Below are positions 47,757 to 58,340 of a stretch of DNA of 64,000 nucleotides, piece after piece; within the stretch, counting starts at the first letter, position 1, and every line of letters begins with the position of its first letter. The translations under genes were made by a program, and so were the position numbers. Source of the stretch: Cocos nucifera. Taxonomy: Eukaryota; Streptophyta; Magnoliopsida; Arecales; Arecaceae. A model generated the notes under the pieces. The model had not been told where the DNA came from. It ran no database searches and saw only the letters and a list, made by a program, of their open reading frames with translations. The stretch lies in contig QRFJ01004871.1 of assembly GCA_006176705.1 (NCBI GenBank), positions 1 to 64,000 of the forward strand, read 5' to 3'.

Positions 47757-48910
47757 GATTGGTGCTAGAGAAAGGAGCCTGAACCTTCGAGGTTCTCTTA
47801 TTCTTAAAGGAGTGCTCGACGACTCTTCCCTTCCCTCTTCGGAGATCTTCCCTTTTCTCTTTCGAAGAGAAAATGCCTCCTAGGAGAGCTTCGACTCGGC
47901 GATCGGACGTCCTGCGCGCTAGGTACATCTACTCCCGTTGCAGCCTCGGCGGCCCAGGCTCCATCCGAAGCCACCGCAGATGTAGAGCAGTTCAACCTGC
48001 TGGTCGGGTTCGCGGTCCCGCCGAGATGATGCAGGCCATGCGACAACCTCTGGCGAAGACTTTGTCAGCAAACCCACCATGAGGATGCGAGGAACCGGAC
48101 CTTGAGGAAGAGCATTTGGGCATACCGATCACCCTTAGGAATGGAGAAACGGAGAGCAGAAGATCTTCCCAATGAAGGTTTCACCAGGAGGTCGGAATGA
48201 AGTTCGGCGCAAGTGAAGCCGAACTCCGCCTCGAAGCTCGTCAGCGGAATGAAGTTCGGCATAAGTGAGGCCGAACTTCACCTCGAAGCTCGTCAAGCGG
48301 AATGGAGTTCGGCGCAAGTGAGGCCAAACTCCCGCTCGAGTACGCCACCAAGAAAACCCCCTACAAAGATTTCATACAAGGTGAGACGAAGTTCGGCCGA
48401 GCTCACAACTGCCCCGAGGGCAAGCGAGGACTCGAACTCTCGAGTATGACTCCAAGGAAGGCCCCGACGAAGAGGCATGAAGTTCTCACCACGGAAGGTT
48501 TTCGAACGAAATGAAGTTCGGCCGTGCTCGCAGACCCCCTCCAAAAATAGGCAGGCCCAAACTCCTCGAACTCACCGTTGAGGAAGCCCCAACAGAGGGG
48601 TGCGAAGAAGCCCTCCTCTCGAAAGGTTCCACAGCTGCGCCCCCCTCAACGCTCCTCAAACTCAATTTCTCACGGAAGTTAAGACCAGCTGCCAAGACCG
48701 AAAGGACCACAGCCTCCCCAAGCATGCGCGATCGGAAGCGAGTAATGCATTACCATCCTACCATCGCCACGACACTGAGGAATACATTCAGCTCCAAGAT
48801 GAGATTGAAGAGCTTGTCAAAAAGAAGGGCGGCTGGGTAAATTTCTCCGGCACCAGCCTGAAGCAGAAAAAGATCGGCCAAGAGCACTGCCATTGCCAGA
48901 GACCGTAAGA
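47757..48910 (+). pseudogene. Element C gag remnant
   Basis: Starts near 47873 (MPPRRASTRRSD). An EQFNLLV-like segment near 47977 and a degenerate His/Cys-type region followed by EEYIQLQDEIEELVKKKGG near 48776-48832 show homology with the gag of A. The central capsid domain is replaced by GC-rich sequence with 52-bp repeats. Many frame changes. Not functional. Confidence 0.6.
48194..48350. repeat. Three 52-53-bp direct repeats inside gag remnant of C
   Basis: GGAATGAAGTTCGGC starts at 48194 and 48246, and a GGAATGGAGTTCGGC variant at 48299. Each is followed by GCAAGTGA.GCC.AACT and CTCGAAGCTCGTCA. More distant AAGTTCGGCC copies are near 48390 and 48515. Confidence 0.8.
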
Positions 48911-49198
48911 AGGTCGGCCACCTTACGGCGTCATCCATATTGCCACCCTTGGGAGGAGCTTGGTGCATCAGCGATTCGTCATCTCCCAGCGACAAGCAAA
49001 AGCTTGCACCAAATTGAGAAGGCCAGTATGGCATGAGGAGGTCGTCTGGACCCCGAGACTTATCACCGAAGAAACGCGGAGGAACAACGCCCCAACGACC
49101 ATGAAATGGGGATGTGCTATCCGTAACTTTTCTTCGATAAAATTCTTTCCTTCTGATAATGTTGTTTCTAGATGCAAAAATTATGTGATGACAGTGAA
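48911..49198 (+). pseudogene. Element C post-deletion junction and integrase tail
   Basis: GGAGGAACAACGCCCCAACGACC near 49078 and GCAAAAATTATGTGATGACAG near 49175 match the end of integrase and the following block in A (22972-23100). So protease to integrase has been lost between about 48905 and 49060. Confidence 0.6.
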
Positions 49199-49223
49199 NN
49201 NNNNNNNNNNNNNNNNNNNNNNN
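49199..49223. other. Assembly gap (25 N)
   Basis: 25 unknown bases, at the start of the tandem array. A nominal gap size is likely; repeat units may be missing. Confidence 0.99.
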
Positions 49224-49620
49224 TAGGAAGGAGTAGTCAATAGTCGCGTATTAGAAAGGAGGAGAACCTCGTCCTAACGCGAGCAAAGTCGAAGGCCTCG
49301 TTCACAAAGGATGAGATGGGGTAGAGGCCGGACGACGGTCCGTAGGTGCCCCACAGCCGTTAGGAACAGAAGGAAGAACTCGTCCTAATGCGAGCAAAGC
49401 CGAAGGCCTCGTTCACAAAGGATCGAGATGGGGAGAGATGGACGATGGTCCGAATTGCCCCCACAGCCCTTTAGGAATAGGAGGAGAACCTCGTCCTAAG
49501 CGAGCAAAGTCGAAGGCCTCGTTCACCTTAGACGAGAAGGGGGAGATGGACGATGGTCCGAATGTCCCCCCAAGCCCGTTAGGACAGAGGAGAACCCATC
49601 CTAACGCGAGCAACAACCTC
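49224..49620. repeat. Element C array 1, about 110-bp units related to those of A
   Basis: Three to four units with AGGAGAACCTCGTCCTAACG, CGAGCAAAGTCGAAGGCCTC and GTTCACAAAGGATGAGATGG, starting near 49228, 49366, 49471 and 49574. Clearly homologous to the 115-bp unit of A. Confidence 0.8.
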
Positions 49621-51010
49621 GGCCAGAGATAAGATCTCTCCCGAGCAACCCCTGGCTAGAGATAAGATTCTCTCAGAGTTCGGCCAGAATAAATCTCTCC
49701 TGAAGCAACTCGGCCAGAGATAAGATCTTCCCGAGCAACCACCTCGGCTAGAGTAAAGATCTCTCCGAGCAGTCGCCAGTATAGAGATCTCTCCGAAACA
49801 ACCTCAAGCCAGAATAAGATTCTCTCCGAGCACACCTGCTAGAGATAAATCTCTCGAGTAGTTCGGCCAGAGATAAATCTCTCCAAAAGCAACCTCGGCC
49901 AGAGATGAGATCTCTCCGAGCAACCACTTCGGCCAGAGAATAAGATCTTCCCGAAAGCAACCTCTGTCAGAGATAAGATCTCTTTCGGCAACAACTCGCT
50001 AGAGATAGATCTCTCCCGAGCAGTTCGTCAGAGATAAGATCTCTCCCGAAAAGCAATCTCAGTTAGAGATAAGATCTCTCCGAGCAACACCTTGGCTAGA
50101 GATAAGATCTCTCCCGAGCAGTTCGGCTAGAGACAAGATCTCTCCAAAAAGCAATCTCGGCCAGAAGAAGATCTCTTACCGAGCAACCACTCGGCTAGAG
50201 ATAAATCTCTCTCGAGCAGTTCGCAGAGATAAGACTCTCCTGAAAAGCAACCCTCGGCCAGAGATGAGATCTCTCCCGAGCAACCACTTCAGCCAGAGAT
50301 AAGATCTCTCCGAAGCACCTCGGCCAGAGATAGATCTCTCCCGAGCAACCATCTCGGCTAGAGATACCGATCTCTTCCGCCGGCAGTTCTTGGCCAGAGA
50401 TAAGATCTCTTCCGAAAAGCACCTCGGACTAGAGATAAGATCTCTCCGAGCGAACCACCTCGGCTAGAGATAAGATCTCTCCCGAGCAGTTCGGCCAGAG
50501 ATAAAGATCTCTCCCAAAAAAGCAACCTCGGCTAGAGATAAGATCTCTTCGACAGTTTCGGCCAGAGATAAGATCCTCTTCGAAAAGCAACCTCAGCCAG
50601 AGATAAGATCTCTTTCAAGCAACCACCTCGGCTAGAGATAAGATCTCTCCGAGCAGTTCGCCAGAGATAAGATCTCTCCCAAAAAGCAACCTCGATCAGA
50701 GATGAGATCTCTCCCGAGCAACCACTTCGGCCAGAGATAAGATCTCTTCTGAGCGATCGAGTCAACCTCGTAGAGATAAGATCTCTTTCGAGCGACCGTT
50801 GACAATCTCAGCTAGAGATAAGATCTCTTCCAAAGCGACCGAGTCAACCATCGCTAAGAGATAAATCTTTTCCGAGTTGACGTTGACAACCTCGGCTAGA
50901 GATAAACTCTCTTCCGAGTGACTGTTGAAACCTCCGCTAGAGGTAAGTCTCTTCGAGCGATCGTGGGACAACCTCGTTAGGAAAGGAGGAGAACCTCGTT
51001 CTAAACAGAA
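49620..51010. repeat. Element C array 2, about 36-bp palindromic units
   Basis: About 35-40 copies of a unit close to CCTCGGCCAGAGATAAGATCTCTCCCGAGCAA. Each unit is an imperfect palindrome: CTCGG and AGAGAT pair with ATCTCT and CCGAG around AAG. Many units lack single bases, which may be sequencing errors or true divergence. Alternate units end in GCAACC and GCAGTT, giving a weaker double-unit period. Confidence 0.85.
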
Positions 51011-51369
51011 GCATCACCTCGCTAGAGAATAAGATCTCTCCCGAGCACCGTGAACCTCGGCTGGAGAGTTTCAGCTTCGGCCTCGGTTGAGAAAAGCATC
51101 ATGTCAACCTCGGCGGGAGAGCTTCAAACTTCGACCTCGGCTAGAGAAAGCTATCGTGTCAACCTCAGCTGTAGGAGATAACATCACCTCCGAGGAGCGC
51201 AACCTCCGGCTTCGATCGCAGTGGACGAAGCCCCCTCAACCTCGGCTGGAGATGAGATCTCCTCCGAGCTTCGACCTAGGCCAACTCAGAGCTCAGAGGA
51301 AGACTTCGGCAGTCGTCTTTCCTGCACTCCCTTCCTTCGATTTTCGAACTCGGGAGTGCGGGGGGCTAG
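51011..51369 (+). other. Array tail, short GC-rich segment and polypurine tract of C
   Basis: A few larger units (CCTCGGCTGGAGAG..CTTCG) lead to TTCGATTTTCGAACTCGGGAGTGCGGGGGGCTAG just before the LTR. The G-rich end (about 51352-51365) is the likely polypurine tract. No antisense gene is present here, unlike in A. Confidence 0.65.
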
Positions 51370-52117
51370 TGTTGGGGATAAATTCCGCTCCCAACGAAGT
51401 CTAGCTCCATGCTCGGCCTAATGCAAGCTGTAGCCGTGGAAGAGCTTCGACGGATGGGTCTTAGCCGAACTCCTACAATCGATCGAACTACTTAGTGCCC
51501 GAGCTCCTTGGACTCCAAGCAGCCGAGCTTCGGTCGAACCCCCAGCGGTCGAGCTCGTCGAACTCCTCAGCGGATGAGCCTTAGCTGCATACCTCCGGCC
51601 AGACGCCTATGGGAGCCGAACTCCCTCCAAGCTTCCTCTTCAGGAGCTCGAACTCCTCCAAAATGGGCACACGACGAAGGCCTTCAACCCTTCATTCGGC
51701 TGGCTCTGCGATCATCACCATCAGTCCACCGCGAGTGATAGCAACCCGCTATGAGGCAGCGATGGCTGTCACCATCAACCGCTCGCACAACGCACCTTTT
51801 TCGTGAGACGGCTCCTCGAACCGGGGCCCGCCAGAACGCGCTGCAGCTATCACCATCAAGCTCTGCTATAAAAAAGACCCCTCCAGATATGCTAACTCGA
51901 ATCTCTCTGATCTCTAAGCTCTCCTCTTCTTTTTCAAGCTCCGGAACTCATTCCGAGCACTCCATTTCTGTTGGCCAGAGCTGACTTGAGAGTCGGAGGG
52001 TCCTGCCGGAGCCACCCCCACTGGCTTCGAATGGGACTCTATTTTGCAGGTCCCTAGTGGCGACCTCAGCGGCCTCGACTCCAGCAACTCCGACGACGAC
52101 CAGTTTCTGCACCAACA
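51370..52117 (+). mobile_element. Element C 3' LTR
   Basis: 748 bp, uninterrupted. TATA box CTATAAAAAAGACCCC near 51876. Differs from the 5' LTR by substitutions and indels. Confidence 0.9.
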
Positions 52118-52422
52118 CTAAGGCATATACCAAAGCAGTGGGAAGGAGTCTTTTTACATACGGATTGGAGATCCATGGAGGAAAATTGGAGGTCATCAAG
52201 AGCCCTCTACCTGATGGACTTGGAGAAGGGAGGAGACTCTACTTTGGAATCTTTTTTTTTCTGACTCACGTGGGATGCATGAGTCTTTTTTTTTACGGGT
52301 GGAGGGTGTGGGATAGCTAGGTGGTCCAATTAGGGGGCTGGGTCTAACAAGTTCCATTAGACCTTCCATCAACTTCATGGGTCTCAGTGGGATAGAAGAT
52401 GGTCATCAAAAGAGTATTTGCA
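52118..52422 (-). mobile_element. Chromovirus LTR X4, right part
   Basis: CTAAG (52118-52122) is the second target duplication of C. The rest continues the LTR left at 41007 and matches X1 3886-4189 with few changes. Ends at ATTTGCA, the same point as X1. Confidence 0.8.
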
Positions 52423-54249
52423 TGAAAAGGGTCCCTTATTCCAGCTGAGACGTCAATCGATATCGTAGGGAGATAATTCTACGTAAGTTATTTACGAAGA
52501 GTCCCAATATTTCATCTTTGGCGTCACCCTTTTCATCCATTAGATCATATAAAAAGGCTATCCAATGGCTCTAAAAAGGGACGCCCATTCAGCAAGAAGG
52601 CGTAGAGATATCTTTGAATAGTCAAAGTCCCAAGAGACTTTGACTTGGTCCAAGAGGCGTCAAGGAGGAGTGGGCGGCATGGAGTCTTAGGCGGCAAGGG
52701 GTCTTGGGCAATAAAAAATTCCCTTCTCAAAATAATAATGAAGTATTTCATCTACAGAAGGATTCTTCTATGCTCCATATCTGATGTCCATGCCAATATA
52801 AAAATTTACATGACATAACAAAATAGAAAAAGTCAAAGAAGTTAGGCGCCAACTAATTCCATGCGCCATAGAATTCTTTGCGCATGAAAGGCTTCCCACA
52901 TGCAAGAGAGAGACTCTTTGGTGCATGGGAATTCAGGTATGTGGCACTCCAACTGATGCCCAATCAGTCTAGGTTAATCTAATTCAAGACCAAATCCTAT
53001 TTGGCTCAAATCGGATCTAAATTAGCCTAAATCGAAAGCCGATTCGAATCCAATTCGAATCCAGGTGCTAGGATTTGCTACATGTGCTAGCATGTTCATC
53101 TTGCAAACATGGTCAAATCCAATTAGACCCTTAATCAACTCTCTTTATGTGTGACCCATTGGGTTCCACATCTAACTAGTAGTGAGTTTGGGTGTGATTT
53201 GACTTAATCTGGTTAGAACTCAATTAAACCGATTTAGGTCAAAACTAGCCAACCCAATTTGACTTAATTTAGAACACTTTTTAATTTAATGATCAAATTA
53301 AAATTTTAATTTGATCGAAACCTACAAGACATGATTGACGTCTAGCAATGTATCATGACTTTTTGAAAGATGTAAAATTTTGATAGAAATACCAAAAATA
53401 TCCTTCAGTAAAAATTACCATGCAACTGGATCCTTCGATCTTCCTGCATCCTGAATATGACTCTAGGTATGAAAATTTGTCAACCCCAATATCATATTCA
53501 TTTCTCTTTCAATCTTATCATGATGATTCATTTAATGAAATATTAGAAACCATTTCTAATTTTTCATCATGCTTTGATCAAAGTCTTTCTGAATCATCAT
53601 TTGTTTGAAGCAAGTAGGATGCTATTTCCTCTGACCAAGAGAGATCGATTCCATGTTAACCTACTCACAACCTTCATATATATAATCTACTATATCCAGA
53701 TCATCCCATACATAATTGAGTCATAAATGAGTATGAACCAAAATATGGATTTATATATATAAGATTCTATGGTAGTTTCAGGTCAAAGGATTACATGCAT
53801 AAATTCCACTTTGAGAACCATCTATTGACATGTAGATAAGACTCCATTAGATATTCTCGACTTGGATCAATTCAGTGAACTCATTCTCTAATGAGCACCC
53901 ACATTCTTGTATTAGTGTCATACACAAGTTATTGTGAGATCAATCATCCTCTTGAATTGAGCATAAAAAGAATGTGCTAGTCTTATCGAAAAATATTGAT
54001 CCCTAACTTAATGTTCCCATCGACTAGAAATATTTAAGTTAGGGTTTTAAGATTTTAGATCTCACTGGTATGATCTCATCATAATCCTAAAATCATAGCC
54101 CTAATTTATAGGGTTCATTATAATCTTAAATAAATAATAAGACACTGCATATGATGAAATAAATATCTTTATTTATTAAAAATGTCATTACATAAGTTTG
54201 GAAGACAAAGAACATTCCAAAAATTAATTGGCTTGAGGGCATATTCTTT
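52423..54249 (+). mobile_element. Possible copia-type LTR or host segment (D)
   Basis: 1.83 kb, TGAAAAGGG...TTCTTTCA, with a TATA-like ATCATATAAAAAGGC near 52546. Its end (ATTGGCTTGAGGGCATA near 54225) resembles ends of plant copia LTRs. No gag-pol, and no matching target duplication, because the left neighbour is the X4 LTR and the right neighbour the array of A'. A short open frame at 53420-53608 is unassigned. It may be a solo LTR at a rearrangement junction. Confidence 0.35.
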
Positions 54250-54450
54250 CACCTAATAGGATAGTAGGGTTACAGAATGACCATTGGAAGGGCCTCTTTC
54301 CTCATCCCATCTTAGACAACAAAATCTTCATCTTGCTCAAGTTAGGATAAGGTTCTCCTCCTGTTCCTAACAGATAGGAACACAGAAGGGCCATTGGAAG
54401 AACCTCTCCCCTCATCCCATCTTAGATAATGGGGTCTTCATCTTTGTTTA
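54250..54450. repeat. Remaining units of the 115-bp array in A'
   Basis: Two units, truncated at the junction with D in a CCTAATAGGATAG sequence. Confidence 0.8.
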
Positions 54451-54589
54451 AGAACGAAGTTCAGTTGAGTTGTTTCCTGTCATTATATAATTTTGCACCA
54501 AAAGACAGAGACATTGAAAAGAGAAAATTTTATTAAAGTAAAATTACTAGTAATACATCCATAAATTCTCTAAATTTTAGGGTCATGGG

Positions 54590-55810
54590 TGTGTTGTTCC
54601 TCCGAGCTCCTTCAAGTAATAAGTTTCGAGTCGGACGACCTTCTTGACTTCATACGGGCCTTCCCAATTTGGAGCGAGCTTTTCTTGATTCTGAGATTGC
54701 AAAACAGCCACTCACCGAAGTACCAAGTCTTCTACTTTGAATACTTTGCCTCTGACCCTTGAGTTGTAGTAGCGAGCTACTTTCTGCTTGTAAGCCGCCA
54801 TCCAAACTCGAGCTTCTTTCCTTTTTTCTTCCAATAAGTCGAAATTAGTCCTAAGATCTTATGAGTTCTGCTACTTATTAAATGCCACAACTCATGTTGA
54901 TGAAAGTTTAAGCTCTATTGGGATGATAGCTTCCATTCCGAAGGTCAAAATGAATGGAGTCTCCCCAATTAGCAATCTTTGAATAGTTCGGTATTTCTAG
55001 AGTACATGATAGAGTTCATCTATCCAAGTTTCTTTAAACTTCTCAAGTCTTGCTTTCATTCTCTATAGTAGGATTTTGTTAGTTACCTCGACCTCGCCGT
55101 TTGCCTGTAGATGAGCTACTGATGTAAAATTATGAGATATATTTTGATCTTCACAGAACTCGATAAATTTTGCTCCAGCGAACTACCATCTATTATCTAT
55201 TATGAGGGTCTGAGGTAAGCCAAATCTATAAATAATAGACTTCCAGATGATGTCCTATACTTTGGCTTCAATAATTTTAGCCAGGGGTTCAGTCTTGATC
55301 CATTTGGTAAAGTAATCAATTGCAACCAAAAGAAACTTTCGTTGTCTGTATGCCATTGGGAAGGGTCGAGTATATCCATCCCCCATTGCACAAATGGCCA
55401 AGGGTTGCTCAAGGGGGTAAGCTCGGAGGCTGGCTGTCTCTGAATACTAGTATTTCTCTGATAATGGTTACACTTTCTAATATAGTCCAGGGAATCCCGA
55501 TATAAGGTCGGCCAGTAATAACCTTGCCGAAGCAGATTAAGAGATAAAGATCAAGCTCCCAAATGACTCCCGTAGATTTCTTCATGTACTTTCTATAATG
55601 CAAAGTCGACTTCGAAAGATCGGAGATATTTTAAGATTAGTAGTGAATACGACCTTTTGTATAATTTACCTTCGTAGAGAACATACCAGGAGGCTTGATT
55701 CCTTAATTTTTGAGCTTCTTTTGGATCATGAGGTAGGACTCCATCTTTGAGGTAAGTGACTAGTGGATCAATCCAGCTTGGCTCATACTCAACTTGCATC
55801 ATAGACTGCG
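54590..55810 (-). pseudogene. A' integrase (broken)
   Basis: Zinc-binding N-terminal region with VLYEGKLYKRS near 55640-55690 and preceding YEPSWIDPLVTYLKDG. Core start WGMDILDPSQW near 55370-55400, VEVTN near 55085, and the C-terminal GPYEV region near 54650. It has frame changes between blocks but is more readable than 21641-22990. Confidence 0.75.
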
Positions 55811-57060
55811 GTTATTTCAAACTCGGAACATTTCAGGACTTCGAAGAAGACTTTCTTAGGTAGTTTGACTAGAGCCAGTGTGGTCAATTTAGAGAGAAGA
55901 TTGGCTCTAGTATTTTCTACTCTTAAAATCTGTCAAATGCTAAAACTTTTAAAGGTCGAAGTTAAATTCTTCACTTTCTCGAGATACTTTATCATACTTT
56001 TCTCTCGAACTTTATAACTGTCACTAACTTGTCCGACTATCAGTTGAAAATCATTGTATACTTGGAGTCGGTCTGCTTTCAATTTTTTGGTTATCCTTAA
56101 TCCAGCTATCAGAGCTTCATATTCGGCCCCATTGTTTGTTGCAGGAAACTCGAAGCGTAGCGCATATTCAGTGATGACTCCCTCCGGGTTCATCAGGATC
56201 AATCCAACGCTTGTGCCCGAAGCATTGGACGAGCCATCCACATATAGAGCCCAAAGGCCTTCAGGAAGGTTGGTCTTTTCTTCAGAGGAGCTCGACTATA
56301 ACCATGGAATACCGACCTTACTCTATTTTAGTTCGGCCTCGTCCGGGATAGTGCATTTCACTATGAAATTCATCAGTATTTGAGCTTTAATTTACGATCG
56401 AGATTGAAAATTGATGTCAAACTCTATGAGTTCAATTGCTTATTTTGCAATTCTTCTAGAGGTATCTGTTCAGTGAAAAACTACCTTGATTGATTGATCG
56501 ATGAGGAGAGTTATGGTGTTCCCCTAAAAATAAGGTCGAAATCTTCGGACTGCAATCAGTAGAGCATAAGTTAATTTTTCTATCTTAGTGTACCTAATTT
56601 TGACGTCCCTCAAGACTCGACTTATGTAGTAGATCGACCGCTGCACCTTCGCTTCTTTTTTGATGAGGACTGCTGCAAGGGCCGTTGGGGAGATCGTCAG
56701 ATATAGAAATAGTTCTTCCCTAGGTTCGGGCTTGGCCAATAGGAGAGGTGAGCCGAGGTAGCTTTTGAGTTCTTCGAATTCTTGCTGACACTCTATGGTC
56801 CAATAGATATTCTTTGGTTGCTTGAGAATTCGAAAGAAGGACAAAAACCATTCGACCGACTTCGAGATAAAGCGATTCAAAGCTGCTACCTTTCCCACTG
56901 AGCGCTGAACTTTTTTTATTGACTTTGGAACAGTCATCTCTTGGATAGCCTGAATTTTCTTTGGATTAGCCTCAATCCCACATCTTGACACCATAAGCCC
57001 CAAGAACTTTCCTGAGGTCACACCGAAAGCAAACTTGGTTAGATTCAGCTTCATCTTATA
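55811..57060 (-). pseudogene. A' RNase H regions: two RNase H-like domains
   Basis: The first block (57054-56524) follows reverse transcriptase, running from KFLGLMVSRCGIEANPKK through WTIECQQEFEELK to LLIAVRRFRPYF, the gypsy-type RNase H. The second (56241-55933) begins MDGSSNASGTSVGLIL and contains FPATNNGAEYEALIAGLR, the archaeal/plant-type RNase H. Two RNase H domains in one polyprotein are reported for Tat-lineage plant elements. RNase H degrades the RNA template. A stop and frame change separate the two. Confidence 0.75.
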
Positions 57061-57990
57061 CTTCTAGAGGATGTCGAAGGTCTCCTCGAGATTAGTTATA
57101 TGATTTATCAAAGTTTTGCTCTTGACAAGCATGTCATCTACATAAATCTTCATGTTGCAGTCGATCTGCTCCTTGAAGATCTTATTCATGAGGCACTGAT
57201 ATATTGCTCCTGCATCTTTGAGCCCAAAGGGCATAATCTTGTAACAATAAAGACCACGGTCAGTAATAAAAGTGATTTTCTCCTCATCCTCTGGTGCCAT
57301 CCGAATTTGGTTGTAGCCGAAGAAGGCATCCATGAAGGTGAGGAGCTTATGCCCGAGGTCGCATCCACCAGTTGATCAATTCTGGATAAGGGATAACTAT
57401 CTTTCGGATAGATCTTGTTCAACTTTTTGAAGTCTATGCACATCCTCCACTTGCCATTCATCTTCTTGACAAGGACCATATTAAAGACCCAGTACAGATA
57501 GGAGACTTCTCGGATGAATCCAATCTTAAGGAGCTTGTCGACTTCTTCTGCAATTGTCTTTTGTCTCTCTAGGGCATGGCTGTGCACCTTTTCTTTCACT
57601 GGCCAATATTTGGGATCAACAGTCAGATGGTGTTCCATGACTTTGGCATTAATTCCTAGCATGTCTGCAGGGATCCAAGCAAAAACATCCATATTTCTCC
57701 ATAGGAACTTGATGAGCTATTCTCGTATCTCCTCTTTCAAATTAGAGCCAATCTATATAGTATGGTCTTTGTTTCCATCATCCAAAGGGACGGAGACAAG
57801 ATCTTTCATGGGTTCTCTCTGTTCTTCTATAAGATCATCCCGGACATCCAACCCATCAACTGGGTAAGGGTCAGACTGCTCACCTCTTTGCATGGCAATT
57901 GAGTAGCAATGTCTCGCCAAAGCTTGGTCTCCCCTGAGTTCTTCGATCCCATAATTTATTGGAAACTTTATCTTTAAATTGTAGGTTGGC
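57061..57990 (-). pseudogene. A' reverse transcriptase (frameshifted)
   Basis: Almost identical to 20101-21000. Contains WRMCIDFKKLNK, FFGYNQIRMAP and YVDD (57133-57144). It shares the one-base deletion between fingers and palm and the stop before LIKFLWRNM. Own changes include TYPKDSYPL to IYPKDSYPL. Confidence 0.88.
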
Positions 57991-58340
57991 ACTACTGCCT
58001 GAAGCGTATTTAGGCCAGATCAGCCAAGAATTGCATTGTATAAGCAGATGGAGCTCTTACTATCAAAAAATTCCACTTGTACACCCTGGACTATCTCGGA
58101 TATCATCCTGTAGCCATAGTTAAAGTTATCACACCTTCAATTGGCACCGCATCACCAATGAAGCCGACCAATGGAGAATTCATTGGTCCGAGTCGGTTAT
58201 TAGGTATAGACATTTTAGAGAAAGTATCATAAAATAAGACATCAGCAGAGTTTTCATTATCAATAAGAATGCGGCATGTACATCATAGTCTGTAATATTT
58301 AAAGAAACTACAACCACATCATTGTGTGAAAATTAAACCT
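57991..58340 (-). pseudogene. A' protease region (broken)
   Basis: Matches 19720-20100 in reverse. Fragments such as GPMNSPLVGFIGDAV are readable near 58150-58200. No full frame. Confidence 0.6.

Larger units (their letters stand above)
41008..52117 (+). mobile_element. Element C: internally deleted gypsy element related to A
   Basis: TGTTGGGGATAAA...ACCAACA LTRs with CTAAG target duplications. Without nested element B it is about 5.2 kb. It holds LTR, primer site, a decayed gag, the extreme end of the integrase region, two tandem arrays, a polypurine tract (about 51351-51366) and the 3' LTR. Protease, reverse transcriptase, RNase H, most of integrase and the antisense gene are absent, so it is non-autonomous. 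Related to A by primer site, the LTR 3' half, the gag motif and the repeat unit. Confidence 0.85.

Noticed and set aside
48960..49226. Open frame running into the N gap
   Set aside because: The end is unknown residues, and the sequence is an integrase-tail remnant in other frames.
49620..51010. CRISPR-like regular array
   Set aside because: Units are contiguous with no unique spacers, lie in a plant retrotransposon and form a palindromic minisatellite.
53420..53608. Open frame within segment D
   Set aside because: Short, low complexity Ser/Phe-rich, no start context or homology that I can recognise.
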